Shown here piece after piece: positions 50,240 through 62,040 of a stretch of 64,000 bases of DNA; the stretch's first letter is position 1; each line of letters opens with the position of its first letter. Source of the DNA: Erythroxylum novogranatense (taxonomy: Eukaryota; Streptophyta; Magnoliopsida; Malpighiales; Erythroxylaceae); the NCBI GenBank assembly GCA_029891385.1, contig CM057235.1:14808001-14872000 (forward strand), in the 5' to 3' direction. The notes below the pieces were generated by a model. It made no database searches, had not been told where the DNA came from, and saw nothing but the letters and a program-made list of their open reading frames with translations. Made by a program: the position numbers and the translations under genes.

Positions 50240-52780
50240 CGTCGCATGCTTAATATATATATCTTAATAATGTTATTGGGTCCGACACCATATCTAGTGT
50301 AGATATACACTTTATGGTCACTTTTCTTATGCAATTATATCTTTCTTATAATGATAACTGGTATCTACATGCTTAGTTTTACAATAAAATTTAGGCTCTT
50401 TAGTGTAAGCGATTACTACTTGATTATCACAATTGATTATTATTAGATCAATCTCATTTTAAATGACTCCCGAATTAAGCAAGAATCATCTAATGCATGT
50501 GATTTCTTGCATTGCTACTGAAAATGCAATAAATTTAGCTTCTATTATAAATAAGGAAACATATAACTAGTTTTTATTTTTCTTTAACATAGCACCTTTG
50601 TTAAGTAAGAAAAGAAATATTCAAAGGTATGTTTTCTATCATCTAAATCCCCTCCCCAATTTGCATCTATATAACCTTGTACATATAGGTTGTTACCTAA
50701 ACAACATAATGCATAATTAACATCACCTTTTACATATCTTGATATTCTCTTCAATGCTTTCTAATGTGTTTGTCCTAAGTTTGACTAATATTTTCTCACC
50801 ATTATAAAAAAAAACAAATGTCTAGCTTTATACAGATCATGGCATAAATGAGAGTTCCAACCACTCTAGAATAGGGAATGATCTTTTGAAATCTTAACTT
50901 CAAAATTATATTTAGCTTCACCTATATATTTTTTCTCAAATTTGGATGATAAGTAATATTTGATCTGCTTAACAAACACATAGTCATTTATCTTTGAATC
51001 TCTCATATATCCATAATGGTCTTCATTAAGTATATGAAAATAATATGAACTGATTACAAATGTACCATTGTCCCAAGGATTGTTGTAGATTGTAAATTTA
51101 TTTTAATAATTGATATACTTTATGTTCTTGGTCCATCTTAATGAAACCTAAAAGTTGTTCCATATAGATATGTTCTTTTTATTGTACATTTAGAAAAGCA
51201 TTTTTTACATCTATTTAATGTAAATCAAGATCCAAACAAACTAATATAGCTATGATTAGAAAAATTGAAGCAAACTTCATGATAGATGAAAATGTCTAAT
51301 CACAGCCAATTCCTTCCTATTCTTCCTATTGTGATATCTTTTGGTCATAAGGCATGGCTTACATTTTTTGATAATGTCATTAACTTTTCACTTTAATTTA
51401 ATAAATCAATTGTTCCTAATAGCTTTATGCCTATTAGGGAGATCAAATAAGTCCATACTTGATTTGAGCTTAAATAAGGTGTTTCTTCTTTCATTGATTT
51501 CATTGATTCTTCTTTAGTAAGAATAGTAAGAGCCTCAAGTACATTCCTTAGCTCATCTACTTTTTATGGGATAATTATGTGAATTTTCCTTCTTTTTTGA
51601 AATACATTGGGGAATTATTCCATGTGTACTTCAAATAAACAAGATTAATAAGAAACATACTTATAAACATTATAATTACTCCCACCAGGATCAAATATAG
51701 TTGGTAAAATTTTAGTGAGTTGCAACCTAAGTTGGTCTTTAGCTAATCCTTCAAGTTCTAGACTACGCGCTCTCGGATAAAGCAACCTATAAGATTTCCA
51801 ATAATATAATCATTATAATTAAGATTATCACACAAAATAGGTCTTTTCTTATTTCACGTTACTGTAGAAAGTCATTTTTTAAAAATATGACCTCTCGTGA
51901 TCTAGATTCAGTTTCTTCTTTATTACCTCATTCAGCTATGAACACATATTTTTTGATTCCTCATAGTATTTAATAAAGATATTTTTCTTTCCTGTTAGGC
52001 TGCCCAGTTTCTAATACATGTGAGAGAGGTCAATAATGTAGGCAATATACCTATAGTCTTAGAAATTTTTTCATTTTAGTTTTTCCACCTATCTATAATT
52101 CATTGGGTTGTTAGTATCTAATTTTGCAAGTACTCAATTAAATATATAAGTGAATGTAAGCAATACATTGCCCTAATAGGTGATTAGTTCAAACCACTGC
52201 GACAAGATTAGTGCACCTTCTATGTCTTTTTTGTGTTTTTTCTATGTTAGGTGTAATTTTTTTGGGTTAATAAAATCAACGTATACAAGTTTGCAATATT
52301 CTGGATTTTAATCATGTTTTTGTTAGTATATTGGATTTTTATTAACATCTTTTTATATAATAGGGAGACCTATTTTGGGTAGACTTTAAACCAAATATTG
52401 ACACATTTTATGGTGAAACATTTGTCCTACATTCGGAAATTAATTTTGTTTGACAAATAGAACATAATTGGTTGTATCTATGTTCCAGGAATTCAACTAT
52501 ATGTCCATTGCTTTCGGCTTGTTTATGTTCCACAAGGTTTCATTATTTCGACTAGAAATAATGAAAGTCGTTCTTTGTCTTTCCAAAATTCTTATTATAA
52601 GAATTTAACTTTGTTTCCAAAATTCTTATTAAAAGATGGATATAACTTTGTCCATCTTTAGTCACATCACTTATTTAAATACTATATTGAATTCAGAGGA
52701 CTTGTAAGAGAACTTGATGCAGCCTAAACTTATTTCGTGTGTGATTGGTTTATTTCTATACCAAATTGTGTACACGTAAA
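50240..52780 (-). pseudogene. Ancient Copia relic: RT and RNase H
   Basis: Highly decayed. Minus-strand reading with many stops gives, in order: NAFLNVQ-stop-KEHIYMEQLLGF (about 51200-51120), YAMICIKLDIC (about 50850), YALCC and DANWG-like RNase H blocks (about 50700-50640). Then IEAKFIAFSVAMQEITCIR (about 50550-50490), INCDNQVVIAYTKEPKFYC and KTKHVDTSYHYKKD (about 50440-50360). These follow the usual order of Copia RT and RNase H. Sequence above about 51900 is probably further internal debris. Confidence 0.7.
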
Positions 52781-52789
52781 TCTTTGGAT

Positions 52790-53095
52790 TTGATGCGTTA
52801 ATTTATATTTTATAGTTTTATACGGTTAGCCACCGCGCGCTAGTCCAACTGATAGACCAAACTGGCGACTGTCACGACAAAGCTAACAATCTATCCTACT
52901 CAATTAGAGTGAATAATTTGTCTTAATTTATCGTAAACGCACATTTTTCTTTCTTACGGATGGCACATTAAAATATTAAGAAAGAAAATACCAAAACCAC
53001 TTGTAGAATGTCTATCATCTGCATCACTATCGACATAATATTTAATATCAAGAAAAAATTAGGAAAAACATTAGAGACGAAGCTCTGTAGTACCA
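52790..53095. repeat. P450 5' flank, partial copy C
   Basis: Begins GATGCGTTAATTTATATTTT and contains CCAACTGATAGAC, TAAACGCACATTTTTCTTTC and CATTAGAGACGAAGCTC, matching parts of copy A (about 8717-9235) and copy B (from 53633). It has internal deletions relative to both. Confidence 0.7.
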
Positions 53096-53096
53096 T

Positions 53097-53335
53097 TCAT
53101 TCTTTTTTAGTAAGAGCCTCGTGTACATTCCTTAGCTCATCCTCTTTTTATGGGATAATTATGTGAAATTTTTGTTTTTTTTTTAATAAAAATCATTGGG
53201 GAATTATTCCATGTATCTTTATGGCCTATTGACTATAAATAATGAAAGTCATTATTTATCTTTCCAAAATTCTTATTAACTTTGTTTCTTTTCTACCTTG
53301 TTTGTTAATCAAGACTTGAAAACCAACTAAATTAT
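53097..53335. repeat. Second copy of Copia-relic fragment
   Basis: Matches 51510-51640 (TAAGAGCC, GTACATTCCTTAGCTCAT, TTTTTATGGGATAATTATGTG) and then 52555-52640 (AATAATGAAAGTC, CTTTCCAAAATTCTTATT). It is therefore a deletion derivative of the neighbouring relic. Confidence 0.65.
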
Positions 53336-53477
53336 GGATAAAGTATGTAGGATGAAAATAAAAACAAAAAAACAAAAAAAATTACCGTACTTGCATGGAA
53401 AGCAATTGAAGAAGAGTATTGATACACATGATAAAAATAATCAATACTTATCGTATGTGACTGGTTTATTATCGTAG

Positions 53478-56035
53478 AGCCAATGGTTCCAGCTGATCCT
53501 CAATAATTCGCAAAAGGAAAAAGCTAAGCCTTTCCCTTTTTGGGTCAGATTTTTTGTGCGATTGCACCCTGACTGCGACGGTCTTTCCCTTTTTGGGTCT
53601 GTGACTTGGACGCCTCTTCTTTGGATTTTGATGCGTTAATTTATATTTTGTAGTGTTAGCCAAAATTGGCGACTGTCTAGTGTCTAGCCAGTAGCCACGA
53701 CGACAAAAAGTAGTGATTGCCTTATCAAACGCGGACGACAAAAGAGAGGCGGAATGTTAGGTTTTCAAAGCTGATAATTTCTCGCGAATATTTGCATTCA
53801 AAGAAAGCGACATTCGTAAACGCACAGTTTTCTTTCTTATTAAGACACAGAAAATTCCAGAACCACTTTAGGATGTCTATCATCGGATCACTATCGGCAT
53901 AATATTTAATATCAAGGAAAATAATGTTAACAAAGAATTTAAAAAGATTTCCCACCTTAGACATAATATCATATAGCATAGACGCATTTTAATCAACAAA
54001 TTGCCAAACTTCGACCCAAATTTCAACACTTTCTCATATTCGACCCGTGGTGAAAACATTTCAAGAAAGCTCAGTTTTCCTCCCTCTTTAACCATATCAG
54101 TAAAGATGTATAACAAAACATTTCTATTATCCCATTTATCAGTTCTCACATTCGTCGACATTTTCAGTATCTAATGACAAATAAATTCATATAACCTTTC
54201 ATTATATTACTACCAAATACGTATTTCAGGCAATAATTTAGTCTTAGCACAAATATACGTATATCTCGAACATTAGTATATAGAAATACAGCATACCAAG
54301 CTACATATATCAGTTAAAAAATTATTAACACACTAAATACAATATAGCAACGTGTTGTGACATATAGATGCAAAACTACTACTAGATTCTGAAAATTCAG
54401 TTGATCGGACCTTTGAGCCATAACTTCCAAAACTTAAGAGTTATACTCCAACTAACTCTAAACCTCTCCCAAATCTAAACAAAAATGTTGCAATTTTGAT
54501 GAATTTTGTGAACTCAATGAGTGAACCATCATCGATACACTCAGCAAACTATATCACATAGGACTGTTCAAATCAACATACCACATAACCAATAATATCA
54601 AGTTTCATTTCAATAACGTACATCAACTTTTGTGGAACTCAATTAAATAATATCACATTTTAAAAAAAATATCAAAATGTAATTCAAAATCACAATTCGA
54701 TTTAATCAAACATGTATACGAAAATGCAAATATGCTTTCATTCTTATTTCCTTGTGTTGTGATCAAATAGGCCAATTCATTATATCCTTAATCACATTAC
54801 AAGCATTAAGCCTTGAGTTCTTATTACAAGACTTAGGCCTAATTACGAGCTTTTCTCCTTAAATGTTTGCATATTGGTCATTTTGATCACAAATCTCATT
54901 ATCTCATCATGAATGTAAAATGCAATTATATGAATAATCTCATATATCATTTTTCTTCTATCAATAATTGATTGTCCAAAATTCATAATCATCTCAATTC
55001 AAATAAGCATTTCACAATTATTCATATGGTCAGCAATTGACAATAAAACCAAAAACACTTCCATATATAGTCCCAAATATCAAACTCCTCGGACCAATAA
55101 TATCCAGAATTTTAACAATCATATAAGCAACAATTCAATAATTGACATTTAACCAAAAATAAATCAACCATAATGAGAAACATTTAAGCTAACTCACAAA
55201 ACACTTTAATTAGCTATTGCCTCAACATATTGACAATATCTGGGTATTGATAATCACTCTGAGAACCTATTAGACATGCATATAAACATCGATCATTGAT
55301 AACGAATAGAGAGAATAGGTATGCAATCTTTAAATGCAATGTTTACATCATTTTCTTTCTAATGTTACTTTATGAACAAGCTACGCTCTTTTACTCATAA
55401 CTCACTCCACGAAAATCCAAATACCATGATTCTTGTGCCCTCTGAAACTAGACTTCATTAGTCTTAATAAAACTAAAAATTACATGAATGCAATCTCCCC
55501 TTGGATTCTAAATTTTGTCCTATTTTTGGCAAGAAATAGACTGGCAACTAATGCTCAAACAACAATAAATCTTTATCAAGACATCTTCTAACTAAACTGT
55601 TTTATAGAAGCATTAATAAGATATCAATAATCATTTTTCATGTTTTATAATTTGAAAAATTTAGGATCTATGGCCTTAAAAAATTAGGAAATAATACAAG
55701 ATTTTTGTACAGGGGTCTATCACTGGTAGTATTAGGTAAACAATCATAACTCAAGCCATAATCACTATTTTACCAAGCTCCTTTTGTAGAGTTCAAGCTA
55801 AGACCTATACCTACAACTTTTGTTCTTTGAGTTTCTTTAAATTCATACTCTAAAGGTATGTAAATTAGATCAAAAAGGAGAATATGAAATTGAAACAAGG
55901 ATTTCAATTTACCTTGGTGACTTCTTTCCTTCGCCTCTTCTCTTCCCCTTTTTTCTTTCCTTCTCTCTCTCTCTCTCTCTCTGGTTTTTCTTCCTCTTCT
56001 ATCCTCATGGGACCCTCACTCTCCCTTATGTTGCC
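53478..56035. repeat. P450 5' flank, copy B
   Basis: Collinear with copy A from just above the P450 TATA box to the CT-rich tract and ACTCTCCCTTATG. It lacks the TATA box and coding region: homology starts at CCAGCTGATCCTC (53488) and the sequence on the coding side is different. This points to an old duplication of the P450 locus whose coding part has been lost or replaced, or to a duplicated intergenic block. It has a (CT)n tract at about 55962-55982. Confidence 0.75.
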
Positions 56036-56037
56036 TT

Positions 56038-57031
56038 TTATTCTTGAAGTTCTTTTATTTTCTCTATGCAATCTTTACAATGTCATTTTGATCTTGGGAT
56101 CAATTTATATAAGCTCATAAGGAGCAAATCTAGTCATTATTATGCATAAACACTAACAAATACAAAAAGATCAAGTAAAAGAATATAAAAACCAGTTATA
56201 AACAAAAATATATACAAATCACCAATTACTTTCAAACATAAAAACTAAATCACTTCACTCCACAACAATTGTGTCAAAATTTTTGGTTACATGTCGAACA
56301 CACTAGAAAATAAAACATAACTCTATATAATTAAATTTGTAATAGTGGTGATAAAGAATCGCATTCACAAAGAATTTTATTAAATTTTATAATGAATGAA
56401 CTGGTGTATAAAATTGGGGGGAGGGGATTTGGTTAATGCAAAAAAAACGTTAGAATACAAATTAAATCAAATAATAAAACTAACAAGAATGTGCATAATC
56501 AATTATCATGTTGTTGTCATAATTCTTTTGAACTATTAACCATATATTAACAACAAGCTTTGTTTATCTCAGTTGTCCCTTAGGTAGTAACTAATAAAAA
56601 TATTTTTAATTAGGTCTAGCTATTAAACAACCTATAATAAGATGTCTAAATTTAGTGTAATACCTGCATTATAGGTTAGGAATATATGGACTGTAATATC
56701 GATTTTGAAAATGAATCCATATATGAATAATCTAGGAGGCCTATATAAATCATTTGTACATAAATCCCAAACTTTAAACATATAATATCATAGTCAATTT
56801 CAAAAGAGATTTAAGAGCATCGCTAAGATTGATCAATGCCGTAACATATTCATCGACCTCGATATCCCCTTAAAACTGGAAAGAAGAAGATTAACTACTC
56901 ATAGCTCTAAAAAAAGGAAGAAAATCTGCCTCCTTTTATATCTCTATGCATACCCTACTTTGCCTTTTAATTGCCCTTTTATAGTGCACAATTAGGGTTG
57001 CAAGGTTATACACAATCAGCTACACAGACAT
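56038..57031. repeat. Dispersed repeat R1, copy 2
   Basis: Collinear with 3882-5040; see copy 1. It is interrupted at 57032 by a CACTA-like element: the phrase ATACACAATCAGCTACAC corresponds to ATACAGGATCAGTTACAT at 5033-5050. Confidence 0.6.
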
Positions 57032-57554
57032 CACTACAAGAGTTAAGACATTTAGTGACAACTTTTTAGTGACTAAATATCATTTCGTCACATATATGAG
57101 GTTTTTTGTGACAAAACAATTGATTGACACTATTGTTTAGATTAATTGTGATAAAATATTTTTTGGTCACTAATACAATGATAATTGTGTCAATTTAGTA
57201 TCTTTCACAATTAAATTGTCACTATTAATATATTAATAGTGTCAATTTTTCTTTTATCACTAGGTTCTATCACTAAAAGCATATGCAATTTGGCACCAAA
57301 ATAATTTTGGCGAGAATGAATTGTAATTGTGACAAAACATATATTGGTAATTGATATTTTTCATTTGTTGTGACAAAACATAGTTTGCCCGCTAATATTT
57401 TTCTCTTGCTGTGACTAAACGGTTTACCGTCACACGATATTTTACTTTTTGTGACGAAAACTTTTGTCAATAAAAATTCAGTTAGTTAGTGTCTACTTAA
57501 TATTGTCACAAAAACCTAACTATCACTATGGTTAGTACTATTCGTAATGTAGTG
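57032..57554. mobile_element. CACTA-like non-autonomous element
   Basis: Starts CACTACAAGAG (57032) and ends TAATGTAGTG (57554). Inside are many short GTGACAAAA/TTTTGTCAC motifs in both directions, typical of CACTA sub-terminal regions. The 3-bp flanks do not match (CAT and ACA), and a similar phrase restarts at 57555 (GACAACTTTTTTGTAAC), so ends may be scrambled. Confidence 0.55.
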
Positions 57555-57613
57555 ACAACTTTTTTGTAACTAATTATGATTTCTTCACAGATATGAGTTT
57601 TTTGTGGCAAAAA

Positions 57614-60600
57614 TGTTGGACCCCACTGCCGGAGCCCAACGTCGGACATGAGAGCGTGTCGTGCAACCTGCTAAAACGTGCTAATAATACATTTCGGGAA
57701 AAAGACCCGGAAGACTTATGGGCCCGGAAAACATACTTGAAAACCCGCTTTCATGATACTTAATAAACAAGGCTAACATGTAAATTAACAAGTGCGGAAG
57801 GAACCCATTAGAAATGGAATGGACCCATCATGAGCATACTCAAAACGTGCTTATAATCTTTAAAACAAACATATTAATGCTCCAAAAGATGAGTTTCATA
57901 AACCTTGAAGAATGTCTCATACCAACTTACAACTTTGAATTCAAGAGCCAAAAATCTAAAACACTCTTGAACTAATGATAATTGAAATATAACTAAAGTC
58001 TTGTCGTCCAAAACATAACATTTAAAAACAATAAACGCAACACAATGAAACTGGAGTGATGCCGTACTCGTGACTCACTCGATCTCTGGCTCGTCACCTG
58101 AATGGGGGAGATTAGAGAGGGGGTGAGCTATAACGCTCGTGGATACACATTTATAATATAGTAATAAGCAAAAGTAATCAAAACTATCTCATTGTCGTGA
58201 TACTTGTTGAAATCATAGTCATTGATCATAAAACATGCTTGATTCTTGATTCTTGAATAATTCATGATGCATGTCACATAATAACAAATCATAAACACAT
58301 AACATATCATAATGGTTTGGGTGGTCCCAAGTTCGTGACGTACTACACATGCCATCGAAATGTTGATGTGTAGACGTAGTTTCATGAGGGAATCTATCTG
58401 AGAAACCCAGCACTACGATCAGGCAAAGTGGAGAAGCCTTTCTGAGTCAATGTGCACTTGACTAATTCTGAGGGACACCACAAACCCACATAAGTATACA
58501 AGATTCATGTTCTTGTAAACTTGTTTGCCAAACTGGCACTTGCTTATAAACTTGTCTGATAATCTTGCTTGTAAACTTACTGATAATCTTGCTTGTCATG
58601 TATTTCATAAAACTTGAATTCATGCACTTGTATTCATGAAAGGAGATAAACCCCCTTTTAGAAATTCTTTTCATGATTCATGATTCATGAATGCAAATTT
58701 CACAACATATATATATAATCATTCATAATAGTACGTAATGCGATCGTGGATGATGCAATTAGAATGTATTAAATCTTTCTTAATTTGAACAAAACAATGA
58801 GTACTTATATACTTTATTATAAACATGAACCCACCTGGATTCCTTGCTTGATCTTGCCTAGGAATGAGTTTCCTCTAGATCCTCTTGCTCCTCTTGCCTC
58901 ACTTGATTTCCTTAACCAAATAGCCAACATCCCAATCAATTCGGGGTAGAAATCGGAAAATCAAACTTTAATCATTCAAACTACAACCAAAACTGAAACA
59001 AGAATTTCATGCTCAACTTCCATCCAAATTTGAATATTCTTAGAGACTGATTCAGAACTTCATTTCTTCATGAAACTTGTAGCCCTATGTCTCTAGTTTA
59101 CAACGCAAAAATAATCACCTCATTTGGACATCTACATCAAAAGTTATGTCCAAAATACCGAAACATGTCGCAGCAGGAAATGGCCGCTCGCCGCGACGAG
59201 GAGGGAGCTCACCGCGACGAGCGCGCGCCGCGACGAACACATCTGCTGGTCGCGACGTGCGGCGGCGTAAACCTCCCGAAACTCATTTTTTTCACTTTTC
59301 TCAACCATAATCCTCCCATCTTGCAATTACAACACATCTAAACCATAAATCAAGTCATACACTTCCATTCTAAACTCATTCTAGCACCAAAACATCAACA
59401 AAATAACAACCCATGCAAATCTTTCAAAGTTTCACCATAAACCCTAAACCTGTTGGAGTTATGTAAATATAGTGCCCTGAAAAGCAAGTGTATTTACATG
59501 TAACTTTATCTTCTTCAGTTACAGTTTTGTAATGAAAATATTTATTATTAATAAAACAAAAGAGTTTGGTTTTATCTGTATGAGCATTATATATCTGGTC
59601 ATAAGGTACCAAGATTCATTTGTAAGTAATATACATATACATAGAGATGTATGGGAAACATGTATATTATTAGAATCAATTAATTGATTCACAGTTGAAT
59701 AATCAAGTTGGTCGCTTGATTATGGTTTAGACGTAGTATTGCGATTTATCTCCATATAAGTAAAGGAGTTTACTTAAAGGGAATGATGAGTTTCATATCA
59801 TGATAGTAGTAGACTATCGATAATGGCACTATTAAATGAATTGAATCAAGTATGTTTTCAAGAATAAAGTGGGCCGTTACTTTAATCTTAAAACATACAA
59901 CTTAAACATTCGCTATTATGAACCACAATCTTGATGAGTGGTGAACTCATATGTGTTTCATTATAATTTTGATATGATCGGAATGGATTTTTACAGGTAT
60001 TAATCCAAAGGTCTCGCATGTTGGAATTATTAATTGAAACATGTATCGTGAACATTCACTCAAATAAAGAGTTTATAGTGTTATCATCTCTTCTAGATGT
60101 TTTAAGGAGATTTGGTGATTAAATGGCGCCAGAGTTTGATGGACTAGCTACCCATCAAGTCTTAACACTAAGATGAGATCTTATGTGTTAATCACCATAT
60201 AAAGTAAAATGAGAGATCTAGAAGGAAAACCAACATAAGGGCAAAACGGTAATTTTACCCTTTGTTGTGCGGATGGCTATAATAAGGTTCTAAATAGGGT
60301 TTGCAATTGGACATATTCTCATAATATTTAATAATTCAAGAGTTCAACTAATTGTCTTTAGTGGAATGACATTTAGTTAATAAGCTAGAATTAATTCCAA
60401 TGAGATTGAATTATTTCGGCTTATCGAGCTTGAATTATCAAAGTCCAATAAGATTCCCCACTTGGCTTTAAGGAAGGTTATCAAGCTAAGTAAGAAGTAG
60501 TTTGAAGGATTTAGAAGTCCATAATTGAATGATGGGCTTATACTAATTAATGGTTAATTGGAAGCCCATATGTTCATTTAGAAATGGGCTTGTTTTGGTT

Positions 60601-62030
60601 TAATGTAATTGATTAGATTAATTATATTAAAACAATTTTTTAAATGGAGAAGAAGCAATTTTGAAATTGTGTTAGGTTAGATGTGTAACCACACATTTGA
60701 CATTAAAATACTAAATAAAGATGGTCTTTATTATGGTTCATCATTATAAATGGAGTTATGAACTTACCATTAAATGGTTTAATGATTGGCTTTTAATGTT
60801 GGCATGTAACCTATTTGCATTCATTAGATTAAAGATGAAAGATGTGCATTAGATGGACCATCTTCCTTCTTTCTTCTTGCCAAAACTGAAATGGGTATTC
60901 AATTATAGGTTATGGTCTTTTCAAATAGCCATTTCAAAGATAAATGAAGTAAGTCTCATTTATTGGCCATTTGATGAGTGATTAATGTAAGAAGTGATGC
61001 ATTGGATGCCTCTCACTCTTTCCATTCATGCATATTTTGAAATTGAGATGGAAGAAAGGGTTCTTGCATGGTTTTTAGACATTCTCTCCTTTCATGCAAG
61101 GTAGAACCGAAATTCCTAAGTCAAAGAATTGAAAGAGTTTCAATTTTGGTTCTTCTTCTTCTAAGAAAATCTCCTCCAAATATTTCTTCTCCTTTTCCAC
61201 CAAAGGATTTTGTTAACCTAGTTGTCCTTGAAGAACAAGTGGTAAATCTAATTGGTTGAGGATACTACAATAAGGAAGAAGATAGATTGCTAAAGGAAAA
61301 GACTCAAAGGCAAAGGATTTGGATATAAGAAGGAGAGGATAGCAATGAGGATTTAAAGTCAGTAGCGAAGGAGTCGATAATTCCTTTTATCTTGTTCTTG
61401 GTTTTATTATCCTTATACCATATCATGTATGGATTAGCATGTTGATTTGCATATATTGCTTCCGCTGCAAGATGATTTCTTAAAAAGTTTTGAAATCTAT
61501 CGTTTCTCCATACTAAGCATGCTTTCTTTTTCCGATCTAACAAAACCAACGATTTCATCCTCATTTCAAGCAATACTAAGCTTTAATCCACTCAAACAAG
61601 GCTAAGAGAGTTTAACTTACCTTACAAATGCTTCGGAAACCTTTGAAATCGACAAACCCGAGCTTTCCCCTCTCTTCTTCTTCTTCCTCTCCTCCACGAC
61701 TCTTCTTCTCCTCTTCTTTATATTTTCCCTTCTCTCTTTTCTTTATTTCTTATTCTTCTTTTCCTTTCTTTAATTCCTTAAACCTACATGAGAGGGCAAT
61801 GACTCAAATGCCCCTCCATGCTTAGCCTAAAACATCTTAAACTCCAATACCTTGACCATTTTGCCCTTAAACATATTTATTCTTTCAAAACCATTATTCC
61901 ATACTAAACTCAATTAAATTCTAAATTTTTTTCCATGAATATTCTCAATAAAATCAAACTATACCATAAATCATAAATCAAAATAATTCATACTTAATAA
62001 CTTCAAGAAAACAAAATTTGGGGCCTAACA
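57614..62030 (-). repeat. 3' LTR of a Tekay-type Gypsy chromovirus
   Basis: In minus-strand sense it starts TGTTAGGCCCCAAATTTTG at 62030, right after the polypurine tract AAGAGGGGAGAAA, and ends GGGGTCCAACA at 57614. It carries the CTCACCCCCTCTC...AGGTGACGAGCCAGAGATC segment (about 58125-58085). A solo Copia LTR (59451-61542) lies inside; without it the LTR is about 2.3 kb. The 5' LTR would lie beyond the window, so no target duplication can be tested. Confidence 0.88.
59451..61542 (+). mobile_element. Solo Copia LTR
   Basis: 2092 bp from TGTTGGAGTTATGTAAATAT to CCGATCTAACA, with exact 5-bp target duplication AAACC (59446-59450 and 61543-61547). The start resembles Copia LTRs (compare TGTTAGTAGTGTGCCC at 27021, both followed by a GTGCCC phrase). 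TTCCGCTGC near its end (about 61459) is a common feature of such LTR 3' ends. No internal region is present, hence a solo LTR. Orientation from the start motif. Confidence 0.88.
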
Positions 62031-62040
62031 TTTCTCCCCT

